Source of the DNA: Pelodera strongyloides
Lineage: Eukaryota; Nematoda; Chromadorea; Rhabditida; Rhabditidae
Direction: 5' to 3'
Assembly: GCA_036852015.1 (NCBI GenBank)
Contig: JAANDG010000059.1
Location: 347,436 to 411,435, forward strand
DNA: 64,000 bases
Under the pieces are notes generated by a model. It ran no database searches and was not told the origin of the DNA. It saw nothing but the letters and a program-made list of their open reading frames with translations. Below are positions 39,801 to 51,742 of this stretch, piece by piece (position 1 is the stretch's first letter; every line of letters starts with the position of its first letter). The position numbers and the translations under genes are program-made.

Positions 39801-41331
39801 ACTTGTTCACTCCCTGAGTTGGAATTCAAATTATTCGGTTTTGGTAAAGTATTTCTCTCTATGCTTTCCTATATTTAACTATACACAAAGTAAAATGACG
39901 AATTTGAAGTGACTGCGATCCTTTAAAGGGAGAGGCCCACGAGAAAAAAGTCTTTCTTAATTTATTTGCATAGAATGTCCGGAATTTCAGAAATATTACT
40001 GTGAAAACCGCATTTCTTTACGCCTAGAACTCGCAGAGTTATTCCTCGGCAAACTGTTCGGCCAGGTACCGTAGTCAGAATCAATTTTGCTCTTTTAGGG
40101 TATTAAAGTAATTGAAAACGTTTTGTTATGATGGTAGCAATGTTCTTCCTTCGTTTAACAATTATTATGTAGAGAAAGAATGCTATTAGATGCATATAAA
40201 CCGTAAAAAACTATTTTAACCTTTCGACTACGGTACCTGGCCGAACTGTTTGCTGGGGAATAACTCTGTGAGTTCTAGGTGCAAAGAAATGCGGTTTTCA
40301 CAGTAACATGTCCGAAATTCCGGACATTCTGTGCAAGTAACTTGAGGGAAACGTTTTCCTCGTGGGCCTCTCCCTTTAAGAAGGTTAAGATTAGACCCGT
40401 CTTCGCAAGAGACCTGAACTCCGCGCGGGTCCCTGGACAGAAACACACGGTCCGACCTGTTCAAACTCTCGTATTCTTGGAGCATCAGCACAGCACACAT
40501 ATTACATGGGCCGAAATCCACCAATAAACATCAACAAAAAAAGGCTAGAACCACAAATTGCCACCAAACTACATCTGCACGCCCACCAAAATTTAAAACA
40601 AATTAAAAAACACCAACCTCCGAAAAAACGTCTTACAACCCAAGCACGACATCACTCCGTAATGCTTTCCCGTTGACGGTTCTCCACATATGACACACTC
40701 GCCGATGATTTCTGGAAACAAGGAATTACAAAAAACAGCCAATGTAAGGAAAATAAATTACAAATCTCCCAACTACATCACTGTAAACTGTAACCACCCC
40801 GTCGGCCACTAAGCAACTCCTGACAACTTATTACTCACTCTATACTGCACATCTTGCTGTCTTATGGCTAGTGAACACTTCTCTAAATCCTAAAGCTTCA
40901 CGGGTGGTCCCTGAAGGCGTCAGTCTTACACTTCATAGGTGGTCCTATTTTGTGCCTTGTGCATACTTTGTGGGTGGTCCTATTTGACGTATAACGTCTA
41001 AACTTCGTGGGTGGTCTGGTTACTCCCTTATACTTCGTGGGTGGTCTTATTTGGCGACAACTTATTACTACTCTATACTGCATACCTTACTTAGAAATAC
41101 ATACATACGATCAAGATACAAACCCCAAATCAAAAGTGCCAAAAGCACTCACTTAAAACAGAGCACTTTTCCACTATCATGAAAAAATTATTCTATGGTC
41201 ACAGATAACGAAAAAAAATATATATAAATATATATATACATACCTTTCAACTTTTCCGCTTTCTCTTCTTTCACTGTTCGTAAACCGAACAGATCCATCT
41301 CATCATCTTTTGGGCACATCATCGTAATCAT
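33810..41331 (-). CDS. Nuclear hormone receptor (NR, nematode supplementary type)
   Basis: Twelve in-phase exons sum to 1296 nt, 431 aa: 41244-41331, 40618-40711, 39143-39273, 38736-38815, 38237-38413, 37859-38020, 37311-37442, 36868-36942, 36518-36614, 35050-35163, 34759-34832 and 33810-33881. The ATG lies just after TTTCAG-TGA, a plausible trans-splice acceptor. The DNA-binding domain (about residues 31-104) has [20 protein letters not shown] then GCKTFFRR, and a second finger with CCQRTEPC and [14 protein letters not shown]. The hinge is basic. The ligand-binding domain shows helix 3-5 ([25 protein letters not shown]), helix 7-8 ([18 protein letters not shown]), helix 9-10 ([32 protein letters not shown]) and ends [14 protein letters not shown]. 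It should act as a ligand- or partner-regulated transcription factor in the nucleus. Ligand and orthologue are unknown. Confidence 0.95.
35531..35927. mobile_element. TTAAAGGGACAGGCCC long palindromic MITE
   Basis: 397 bp with inverted arms of about 150 bp, starting TTAAAGGGACAGGCCCATCA. Another end of this family lies at 15135-15172. It sits in the receptor intron between exons 36518-36614 and 35050-35163. Confidence 0.9.
35964..36319. mobile_element. TTAAAGGGATCGG inverted-repeat MITE, copy 2
   Basis: 356 bp with arms starting TTAAAGGGATCGGCTCACCT. The central part contains a second inverted segment (GATATTGGGTGATAAAGTGG and its inverse) absent from copy 1. It shares TTAA at 36316-36319 with the next element. 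Confidence 0.9.
36316..36489. mobile_element. TTAAAGCGAAATACC MITE in receptor intron
   Basis: About 174 bp with arms TTAAAGCGAAATACCGACCA and TTCGCTTTAA. It ends 28 bases below exon 36518-36614. Confidence 0.85.
37625..37773. mobile_element. 149-bp palindromic MITE, compact copy
   Basis: The near-perfect inverted arms start TAGCCCGTATTCTCGGGTCG. It is flanked by AT-rich DNA and lies in the nuclear receptor intron between exons 37859-38020 and 37311-37442. It is the short form of the element at 58312-59069. Confidence 0.9.
39490..39926. mobile_element. TTAAAGGATCG palindromic MITE
   Basis: 437 bp with long arms starting TTAAAGGATCGCAGTCACTT. It lies in the receptor intron that splits the two zinc fingers and shares TTAA at 39923-39926 with its neighbour. 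Confidence 0.9.
39923..40379. mobile_element. TTAAAGGGAGAGGCCC palindromic MITE
   Basis: 457 bp with arms starting TTAAAGGGAGAGGCCCACGA. It abuts the preceding element through a shared TTAA in the same receptor intron. Confidence 0.9.
40885..41060. repeat. GGGTGGTC minisatellite in the receptor's first intron
   Basis: About five imperfect units with the core CTTCGTGGGTGGTCCTATTT. It lies between exons 41244-41331 and 40618-40711. Confidence 0.85.
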
Positions 41332-42145
41332 TCACTGAAATGATTATTAATTGTCAATTTATAAAATAATTTGCAATCTACATTACGAAACTACAAGTTA
41401 CAATTAAAATTCGTCATATTCTTCTATATTACAATCGGTCGCCTAAAAAATAAATAACTGTCATTTAACAAACAATTTACACACTAACAAACGTCCGGTA
41501 AAATTACAATTTACAATGATAATTAAGAACCAGTCAAGGAAGAACCAACTAACAAAGCAGAAAAAATAGGCCAATATTAGTCCATCATTAACTATAAAAT
41601 ACTTGAAAGTACGCAATGGCGAGAGCAACGCCTATAATTCGGAGAAAAAAATCTTCAACAAACAGTAATTTATTTTTAATTTTGAGACAAGACAGCAATT
41701 GTAACACGAGTTGGAACGGAATTCCAAGCAAGTAAAATAGCTAAACAAATTCAACGGTTAAAAAATAATAATTAGGAAACGATAATAGGCATATACTAAA
41801 CATAATACATCATGCAAGATGTTGCATTGCTAAACACTGAAAGCTCATGAAAATCACTCTACTGGTCCTTTAATTTTAATTCTCACTCAAGAAATGGGTT
41901 TCACATACAGTTTCCAAAAATTACAATACGTTCAATAACAACAAACAATGAAAAATCATACTACGCGCAACCAACTAATTCATGTTAACGAAGAGTATAG
42001 CTACAGCATAAAGCCACCAGTCAAACTCTTCTTATTTTATTTTAGCTAGTAAACAACATAAAAAATGAGCGAATAATGTAACTTCACGGAAGGAAAGCAA
42101 TAAACCACATCAATTATCAACCAGCTAATTAGCCAATTAAACAAC
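41332..42145. other. Intergenic region between WDR70 and the nuclear receptor
   Basis: Both flanking genes are on the minus strand. The sequence is AT-rich and unique-looking, and should include the WDR70 3' UTR and the receptor promoter or trans-splice outron. The acceptor TTTCAG sits at 41335-41340, three bases before the receptor ATG. Nothing else is supported. Confidence 0.5.
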
Positions 42146-45100
42146 TTAAGCAAGCGGTCTCGGCCTTTTCTTCTCAGGTTCGTCTGCTTCATCCGGTTCT
42201 TCAGCAAAGATGGTCACCGGCTGCGTCTTCCTGTACGCTTTGTTGATGTACAGAGGATCTTTCTCGGCCTGAAATGAACATACTTAGAGGGTGTTCCTAT
42301 TTTTTTGCAACATGCATACTTCTGGGTGGTCCTATTTAATGTATAATGTCTAAACTTCATGGGTGGTCTTATTTGGTGCCAAGCTTCGTGCGTGGCCCTA
42401 TTTGATGCCTAGCGCATACTTCGTGGGTGGTCTTATTTGCCTGTGGTATACTTCGTTGGTGGTCCTATTTGGCGACTAACATATACTTCGTGTGGGTCCT
42501 ATTGGTGCCTATCGAACACTTCGTAGGTGGTTCTAGTTGGTGACTAACGTATACTTCGTGGGTGATCCTATATGATGTCTGATGCATACTTCGTGGGTGG
42601 TCCTATTTAATATTCTACCTTATACTTCATGGGTTTTCCTAGTGTCCGCCTACCGTGGGTGGTCCTTTCCAATGACAAAGTTACTATCAAACATAATCAA
42701 ACAAACAACTCACCGCCTCTGCATGTCTGAGGATACTGGCTCTGACATCCACATCGGCCAAGAAGGCATTATTCCTCTCTCTTCCGAGTTGCTGAGCCAC
42801 ATACGAATGGAGTGTGCCACCAGATGATGCAACTGGAAAAAGTATACACATGATGAAACCAGTGGGACATAAATAAAGTAATGCAAAACGCATGCACTAC
42901 ACGGAATTGAAATGTTTATGTCTGACTCACAAACGATGGTACATTTCTCAAACAATGAATGTTTCAGCCAAAAAATATCAGACAACTTTCTTTAACATTA
43001 CACTGCAAACTCAGCCGAGCGTATAAACAGCAGAACAATAAACACCATTAATCATACTGAAAGTTACAGGAGGCATATAAGCAAACCAAAGCAAAAGAAA
43101 TAATACGCCAATGGCAAGTTACCTCTTCCTCCCGCACTCGGTCCGCTCATCGGCATATCGGCCGGTTTGCGGAACTCTGGTCGCAACTCGTTGTCCTTCT
43201 GTCGGAGATACTTCTTCAGACGCCACGACGTCACCTCCTGAGCAAAAAAAAAAGTTTAATGCAAAATTGTATTAAACAATTAGCTTATCAAAATTTGCCA
43301 TCTGGAACTCGTCATCTAATGATCTAATGCCCAGGACCTCTGCGGAACAAGTCATTGAAGTCATAAACCAACACTAAAACCGTATTTTCACCGTTCAAAA
43401 ATGAATTCCGAATTAAAACAAAAAAGGAAAGTCGAACTAAATTAGGATCTAAATTAGGAAAGATTTTTGGAGATTCACTTTTGATTTCTTTACATCACTA
43501 AAAGGAGCTTCGTGGTCTAAAACTCCATTCAGATGGCAGTCAAACACCACCAAGCACATTCCTGCTGTAGCTGGAGCCGAAAATAGTAAAATAGTAATAA
43601 ATGAAAATTAACAAACCTTATCGACTCCTTCCTCTCCTCGTGCTTGGAACATTTCAATCGAAAGAGCTGAAATTATACAATATTATTACAATACCCATAA
43701 ATTCCAAGAGCTAGCAAGAAATCGAAAGAAGAATCCAGCGCCCAGCATACGTTTCAAAAACCGGGTGTTATAACATTTTACAATATCCAAACCAACTCAC
43801 GCGACAAAATCATCTGCTCTCTCATCACTTCCTGTTGCCTTGCTCTACGGATCGGGCGTGTCACACAAGACAGAGCGCCTGCGTGCGAAGTCTCCGGATC
43901 GTAGTAGATGCGCAACGTTCCATCAGACAGCCCGACAAGAATCTGGTTGAGACGCGGGTGCCACTGGGCGCGGATACAACTCTGAATGTTTTGGATTTAA
44001 GCAAATGTCATGTTTGTTCACTTGTAAAAAAATACATACAAATTGACTTTCGGATTCTTGGTGGGAACTGGATACCCTGTACCCTTGTATCTTCTATGGA
44101 TATGCATCGAGTGTACTCAGCTCACACCACAGCGTATTATGCAAAAGACACACAGTCACAAAATCAAATCAGTTGAATAAGATATCACACTGGGAACTGC
44201 TAAGCGAGGATAAACGTTTTACACCGAATCCAAAGTAAACAAAAATTAGTTGAAAATAAAAAAAAGACTACAAACTACAAAAAAATAAACTAACCACATT
44301 CGGATACTCAATCTTGTAGACAATCTCGAACGTCTCCGGGTTCAAGAATATCAGAGAACCGGCTTCATTCTTTGCCGGGCACGAAGTGCACGTGAATACC
44401 AGTTCACCACGAGGCGACCAACCACAATCCGACCTGAAATAGTGGGCAAATAAAATAAAAATTGAGGAAAACAAGCCACTCCCGAACAAGCCTTCACAAA
44501 ATTTACAAATAAAACTGTAAAACATGCGTCTGCTCGTCTGCAGGTTTTCTAGTCTGTAGGCTGAGAAACAATTATATCTAAAAAAAAAAACACACTACCA
44601 TTACAAAAAAGGCTCTTTTTTCACCAAACACAACTAACATCCGGCGGACCACTTACTAAAGGCACGGTTCGCTTTTCGTCTTCGTTCGCTATATGTCTTA
44701 TCTACCTTCACCAGCGTCAAACTAAAATCACTCACATTTTATAGTCCGTCTCCAAGCCGCCAATCATATGCAATGGGGCCTTGTTATCCTTCAAACTCCA
44801 CATTTTCAACGCACCGTCGAGGCCACGAGACAGGATTCTGAAATAAGTTTTCTTTGTTTTTCATTGAGCTTATGGCTATAACCACATCGCAAAAAAAAGA
44901 AACAATTTCCTTCAAACCACACACTCTAGCATGTGCTATAAACCAAATGAAAATAACCGTTTCTTACTGTAATATCCCCAACCATACAGAAAAAAAAATA
45001 CAGATTGACGCAATAATAATAATATTATTATCCCGAACACTCACCTGTTTCCATCTGGACTAAATGCAATAGAGGTGATAGGCGCACTGTGCGCCTTTCG

Positions 45101-48100
45101 GACCAAAAACTTGGTATTCACCTGCGAAAAGTAGAGATATAAGGTAAATGAGTATAAATCATTTTGACACGCAGGACCTTATCCAGTTTCACTTACAACT
45201 AACTTGAGACAATACTATGGACAATCACACCGTCCTAACGCGGTAATCGGACGAATTTCATCATAATCATAGAAATAGAAGCACTGACAGAGTACAGTAT
45301 TCTACAAAAGTACAGTACCCGTAAGAGTCCTCTACCCAAACATACTTTCCAAAATTACTCACATACATCTTCCCGTAGACCCACATCTGTATAGACCCAT
45401 CATCACAACCAGCTGCAATATGTTTTCCATCCGAGGAAAAGGCACAACTTTGTGGCATTGCACGTTCGCCATTCGCGTTCTTCGTCTTGATCACCTGAAC
45501 GGTATTATATAATGTTAATATGTATACAGATAAATATACAACAGTTATTTCTCTTGATAGTCAACGCGCTTCACAAAACAATGTATTTAAATGGGCTATG
45601 CATATGCATAACTATGGTAGCCTAACTAGCCATGACATCAGTAATCAGTAATCATTTCTGACGAGATTTATGCCCTGATAACCATATAAATGAAATGGTG
45701 GAGGACACGACAAAAAATGTAGATGAATTTCTGTAAACAAATCAGAGTCCACGCGAAACAAGCGCATTTAATATTTGTAGCAAACGACCTAACGATAAAG
45801 GAAGTTTTAAATACAACCAAACAAAAAAAAGACGATTCGACAAAAGCAGTCCGAGTCCCTCCTCAAGTTACAAAGATTATTTAAAAAGTGAAGAAACATT
45901 TCTCTATGATAGTGTGTTCAATTATTCTTAGGACAGTTTATTTACAGTACCTTATTTATGCTAATATGAATACAGAAACTTTCGAAACAACAACAAAAAC
46001 ATAACCCACCTTTCTCTGCTTATTAATCTGCCGTGTGAGATCTTTGAAATCATCAAGGTGCCATATACGAAGGGTTCTGAAATAAGTAGAGCAGCGTGAA
46101 ATTAAAGCGAAATACCGGCCGGTTTTTGCAACACAACCAGTGGACCAGCATTTTTTGCAGCTTATGCAATGAACATATATTAAACGAGCTAAATTCGAGC
46201 AAATTAGCATAAGTACGCAAGAATTCGGCTGTCCACGATGCGTTTCAAAACCCGGCCGGTATTTCGCTTCAACAAGAATGACAACTGACAACTAACGCGT
46301 CCGCGTGCGCCTAATTAAACAAGATTAAGTCCGCCTTACGTGCTATTGTCCTTCAATAAATGGGCAAAGATGGAGCAATTGATTACTACGTCTTATGTTC
46401 TTTCAAATACAACTTAATGCAAAATGTTTCAACACTTACATTTATAACAGAGAAGCACGCCAAAAAAAATTAAAATTCAAATGCAAGCCTAAGTAATACA
46501 AATCTACATAATATATCATCTATCGATCCCAGTAATAATACAAAGAACAAAAAAGCCTACCCATCATCACTACACGTAATAAATTCGCCCTTCACAGTTG
46601 GATTCCAAACACTGCAGTTCACACATGCCGTGTGGCCTTTTGTGTTCGATAAATCGACCAGATACTGGTCACCTATAAAAGACATAAAATATGTAAAGGA
46701 ATACAATAAACGTACAAATAAAAAATAAAAAAACCAACTATGAGTAAAAAACAGCAAGGATACGTTTCAATAACCCCCTTGAAAATACCTTTTTTTTTTC
46801 TTCACGCACAATAAATATCCACATTTACAGTCCTACAAATCACCTTAGACATGTTACTTGGCTATATAGCTTATAGGGTTTCCCAAAAAAGTATCCCAAA
46901 AAATTCGGTGATTCTTGCAAAATTATTCTCATGGAGTTCCAAAATACTGTAAATTTTCGCCATACTTGGAAACACCATTAGCAAAATGCAACTTAAAAAA
47001 ACTTTTATTTGAATTCAAAAATCTCCGCCCACCTCGCACAGTTTCACCAAACTGGGTTCCCCTCCGATCCAACAACTTGATCTGAGACGCTCCACTGCAC
47101 ACAATTATTGTTTCACCGTTGGGCGCAAAGGACAAATGTTGAATGACGTTACTGTAATAGAAAATAAGTACATTGTGATGCAGAGAGCGTAAGCGCAACT
47201 GCTACTACATACCATAACCGCACTCCTCACATGCATGGACGTACTCGGAACAATAATTACAAAAAGTTCAGCATCAATCTTCTTCTTCTTTCTCTCAAAT
47301 CTCCCACCCAGGCAAATCTTTTTCTTTTCATCATATACTATCAAAATTCCATCATCCTAGTCAGCATATAAGCTTCGATCATTCTATTCATCATATAAGC
47401 ATCCATGAAGAACAAGCCAATAAATAAATGAAAATCGCATCAAAGTTCTTTGCTTATGCAAACTGTACAAAAGCCGAACTTACCGTGTACAGACTCGTTC
47501 AAAACTGCAAGAAAACAAATATACAATTGAAAAAACTACAATCCAAAAATATCAATGACTAATAAACACTCACTTATCAGCCGGTGTGATTTGTCGGTCC
47601 GGTTTTAGGGCTTTATCCATTCGTTGGAAATCGAACATGGATACTGTATAGTCAAGTCCACCGGTTAGAAACCGTACACCGGCATGATCAACGGCAAGCG
47701 CGGTCACCTAAAATAATAATAGTAATAATAAAATTCTGCAAGTAACTAAACAGCAGAAAACACATACACAAAAATAACAAGAAGAATTCGAACAAATAAG
47801 TTCATCTGACAGCTATATGAGTGTTCTTTGCGACCCGATTCCGAATAAAGAAAGCGTATATGTTTCATGGCATGTGTTTATAAGCTTGTCAAGAAGAACT
47901 GATACTGCTTGCTTGCGAATGCCGCGGAACACACCTAGCCTGTGAGTGTTTCGTCTTTGTACGTACTTAAATACCAAAAAGAGCTCACCTCAAAATACTA
48001 ATAATTAAAAAGAAATAACTCCCCGGTTTCTCTCCATGCTCAATATTTAAAAAAATAACTCACTGGTTTCTCTTTCTCTCCATGCTCAATCTTTGCCTCG

Positions 48101-50631
48101 CACGCCGCCGGTATCAACTTCACAACTGGTAACTGAAAGCAAATAGAAAATTTATGTAAACCAAATTCTTGTTAAAACAACTTATTTCTGAATAATCTGA
48201 ATATACAAAAGGGTAGACGTTACATGTCGCATAGCTTCATTGCTATCTAGATAACCTTCTCTTGAAGAAAGCAGAAAACATTCCTTTCAATATACCGAAG
48301 GGTTTGACAACGCAGAACATATACAACACCGTTATTAACAACAACAGGGTAATGCAAAAAGGAAAAACCGATACTAGACTACAAACTACAAAACAATCCA
48401 AACTAGGCAAATCACAAATCAATAACTCACTCCCTCTCCCGCGTATCCTTCAAAATCGTCATCCGAGTCAACATCCTTATCATTATCAGCCTTTTTCTGT
48501 TCTTCTGAACTCGACGGCACAAAACCTGGAGGAAGGACGGGCATCATGTCGTCTTCTAAACAACACATAAAAAATATCAAGTTTAATTTTTTCCTCATCA
48601 TCTTAGCAGGATTCACACCCCCGGCATATGAGTACACCGTTGTTAATAAATTATACTATCATTAACAATAAACAGAGTACTCCATCTAAAAAAGAACGGT
48701 GTGCCTAATTGTAAGCACAAAACACGCAATTTACAAATTCATTACATCAAACATAAAACAAAATCTAAAACCATCTTGACTAAACATGGATTTATTCAAT
48801 TTACTCTTCAAAAAGAGATAATCAGTTCTATATATAGAAACACTGGGATAGTTGGTTATTTATTGGCCGTTAATTATTAATATAATATATACTAAATTAC
48901 AAAATTTACAACACAAAATGTTTCACTTTCGTTATATCACAATCTTCCAGCACGACATGTTCCACTGGGTCGTTCATCCAAAAAAACAACAAACAGTCAA
49001 AACATTAAAGCGAAATACCAGCCGGTTTTTGAAACGCATCGTGGACAAGTGAATACATATGTATTCATGCTAATTTGCTCATTTTTATTCTAATTTATGC
49101 TCATTTGCATATGATGCACACGAAAGCAGGGGTACTTACTCGATGTGTTTCAAAAACCGGCCGGCATTTCGCTTTAATAAAACATACCATCACTCTCTTC
49201 TCCTTTTTCTTTCAGAACGCTAGCATCATCTCCTCGATCAAGCTGTAAAATGTTCTCTTTTAGAACAAACAAGTAAACGAATTTGCATTTTACAAACTTC
49301 TTTTGGGACCGTATTAGACCAAAAGAAAAATATGTGCAACTATAAATGAACAGTGTATTTTTTGTATCAAAATGATTCCGTTTCAAAATAGCCTTGTAAA
49401 ATTCGAATAATCTTACTTTGCGATTCAAAAAGCTACAGATCCCAGTCAGAACAATCAGGTAAACAAATGTGTGTAGCATCTAGCTAGCATCACCAGTGTT
49501 TTTCATCATGATGGCAAAGAAACCCGCTAAACACATATATATACAAATACTGACCTGCTTAGCATGTTCGCTCGGTGACGGTCGCGCAATATCCGCAGAA
49601 CCTTCAGCAAGTTCACCGTTTTCCTGCCTTTCCGCCGCATTTTCGGCGCTTTGCTCACTATGACGCACTTGGATGGACTGTAAAGTTGTAAAGTACCAAA
49701 GTACGCCAAATTGAAGATAATATTAATAACACTAAGAATTTGCACTAATAATAAACAAGTAAAATACATTACATACACAATACAAGAATAACACATCATA
49801 AAGTAAGCAGTAATTTAGCAGGAATTACTCTTTCTCTATATTACGGGCTTCAGCATGAAACCAAAAGCTTAATTATAAGTTCACAATCAGACGTCCCGTT
49901 CCCAGTGCATACAGAGCAAACGGGACCCTGGATTCTACATGCTTAATTCTATGTGTGATGATTGTATGTCTGAATAAAGTGGTATTCACATTTTTTACAT
50001 CAACATGCTAACGGTTAGCATGAACGTAAAGGTTCAAACAATCCATAAATACAATCAATCAATCAATACAAACAATCCACGAAAAGGGGTATTTGAAAAA
50101 TAAAACAGTAAGTATGAAGAACCAACCGTTTTAGCTGCTTGCACAAGGGCTTCGAGGTCGAACACCCGCGCACGTTTATCGGCATTCGCCACTTTACGAT
50201 TCCCGTCTAAAATGGCACTTATCATCGGCAGATCAAAATATGCAAAACAAACTTACGCTAGCTGTATAAGTAGTAAAGTACCGTAAGTAGTAACGGACTT
50301 ACGAATTTGAACCCTTTACACTGTGGGACCTGGTTCTTGTTTTCTCGCTTACCAGGCTTACCTTGTTATTTTATACTTGTCATTTTTATCAATAAACCTT
50401 TACATAGTTATTACCTAGCCTAGACTAAAGCAGGTTAAACTTAGAGTCTCTAGAGATTTGTAATAGCTTGGGTTTCTTACACTGGAACTCTCAGACCTCA
50501 TTAACGGTTACTAATATACTTAGTTATTCTCGTATATGTACAGTACATCGTAATTTGGAATACTTGGCTGCTAGCGTACCTTTTTCATCGTCTGCAGATA
50601 CGTTGCTTGGACCAGCTTCTTGCTTTTCCAT
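42146..50631 (-). CDS. WDR70: WDR70, WD-repeat protein 70
   Basis: Twenty in-phase exons sum to 1995 nt, 664 aa (human WDR70 is of very similar length): 50580-50631, 50127-50206, 49555-49677, 49188-49242, 48431-48555, 48064-48132, 47574-47707, 47484-47504, 47033-47151, 46561-46672, 46010-46076, 45363-45494, 45045-45121, 44736-44837, 44295-44433, 43801-43981, 43617-43666, 43123-43237, 42714-42832 and 42146-42268. The acidic N-terminus includes [10 protein letters not shown] and [10 protein letters not shown]. The WD propeller runs from about residue 165 to 510, with [78 protein letters not shown] and [15 protein letters not shown]. Diagnostic of WDR70 are the tail blocks [23 protein letters not shown] and [23 protein letters not shown]70 is a nuclear DDB1-CUL4 partner reported to promote histone H2B monoubiquitination. 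Confidence 0.97.
42285..42670. repeat. GGGTGGTC minisatellite in the last WDR70 intron
   Basis: About ten imperfect units of roughly 30-38 bp with the core TACTTCGTGGGTGGTCCTAT. It fills most of the 445-bp intron between the last two WDR70 exons. The core is the same as at 40885-41060. Confidence 0.9.
46102..46272. mobile_element. TTAAAGCGAAATACC MITE in WDR70 intron
   Basis: About 171 bp with arms TTAAAGCGAAATACCGGCCG and CCGGCCGGTATTTCGCTTCA. It starts 25 bases above exon 46010-46076, that is, just before its splice acceptor. Confidence 0.88.
49005..49177. mobile_element. TTAAAGCGAAATACC MITE beside a WDR70 donor site
   Basis: 173 bp with arms TTAAAGCGAAATACCAGCCG and CCGGCCGGCATTTCGCTTTAA shortened at the ends. 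It ends ten bases from exon 49188-49242, immediately after the donor hexamer. Confidence 0.88.
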
Positions 50632-51742
50632 TTCTTGGTGATGGCTGCGCTACCCAGTTTGACGTTTTGCTAATCGAGTTACGGCAACAAATTGGAGAAC
50701 AAAACCGAGCCTAAATAAATAAAGATAAGACAAGTACAAAATTATCAAGTAACATCATGATACAGGCAAGGCACGCAAAAAAAGAACAAGTACTACAAAA
50801 ACCTTCTCTAAGAATAACATCCAAAAAAGTTTCAACTTTGTTCAAGAACATATTTGTACGTAGAAGTTGACATTAAAGCACATGTCAATGTAAATTTAAA
50901 AACGTCACATTAATGAAACAAACAACACAAACATGCGTAGAATAGGTAAACCAATGGTTTTGAATATAAACGACAGGATTCCTTTTTCAGGAAAGGAAAC
51001 ATAGTGTAATACATTATTAACAAGTTTATGAAAACACGAATTATCGACAAACAATATCAAACCCAACAATCTTTAAAATATAAACAAGTGTCAGAGATCA
51101 CGTGACAAGAGGAAAACACCCACCGCTTTGTTTACCGCGTAAACTATACACCACAAACTACATTCGAAACACACTACTGTATATTCTGTCTACCACTACG
51201 GTAGCATATCCATACAATTCAAATCACAGCATTACTGTAAACGACAAACCACCTATATAAAACAAACAGCAAGTAAATAAAGCAAAGCTAGGGAAAGAAC
51301 AAAATACGGAATGAAAACTAACTTAATACGTCCAACGTCATAATAACGAATCTTGAGAAATAAATTAAATAATAAATAAAGCATAAGTAAACCGAAACCC
51401 GTATACGTATTTCAAAGTGCCAAAGTTAGAAAAAAAGGTGAGCATGATTATGAACTGCCCAAAGTAAAACATAAGAACTGGATTATGCGATACATATAAC
51501 CATCAGCTAAAAAGCTAACCATAATCTAACGAAATTTTTCAACTATGCTAAAAGTTGACGGGCTAAAGTGTTTGTAAATTAGGACAGTGTTGCCCGCCTA
51601 GATCAATAAGGAACGTACGCATGAATGAATAATCAATAAATCAATAAATCATCGTACTGTTAGTCCTGATAACTACTTCTTCCAATATCAACACAATTCC
51701 CCTTATCAAAAGGAACACAAAACGCACGAACTGCTAACAATA
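50632..51742. other. Intergenic region between USP22-like gene and WDR70
   Basis: About 1.1 kb between two minus-strand genes. It must hold the deubiquitinase 3' UTR and the WDR70 leader. A possible leader acceptor GATTAG lies about 45 bases upstream of the WDR70 ATG. I see no repeat or exon. Confidence 0.5.
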
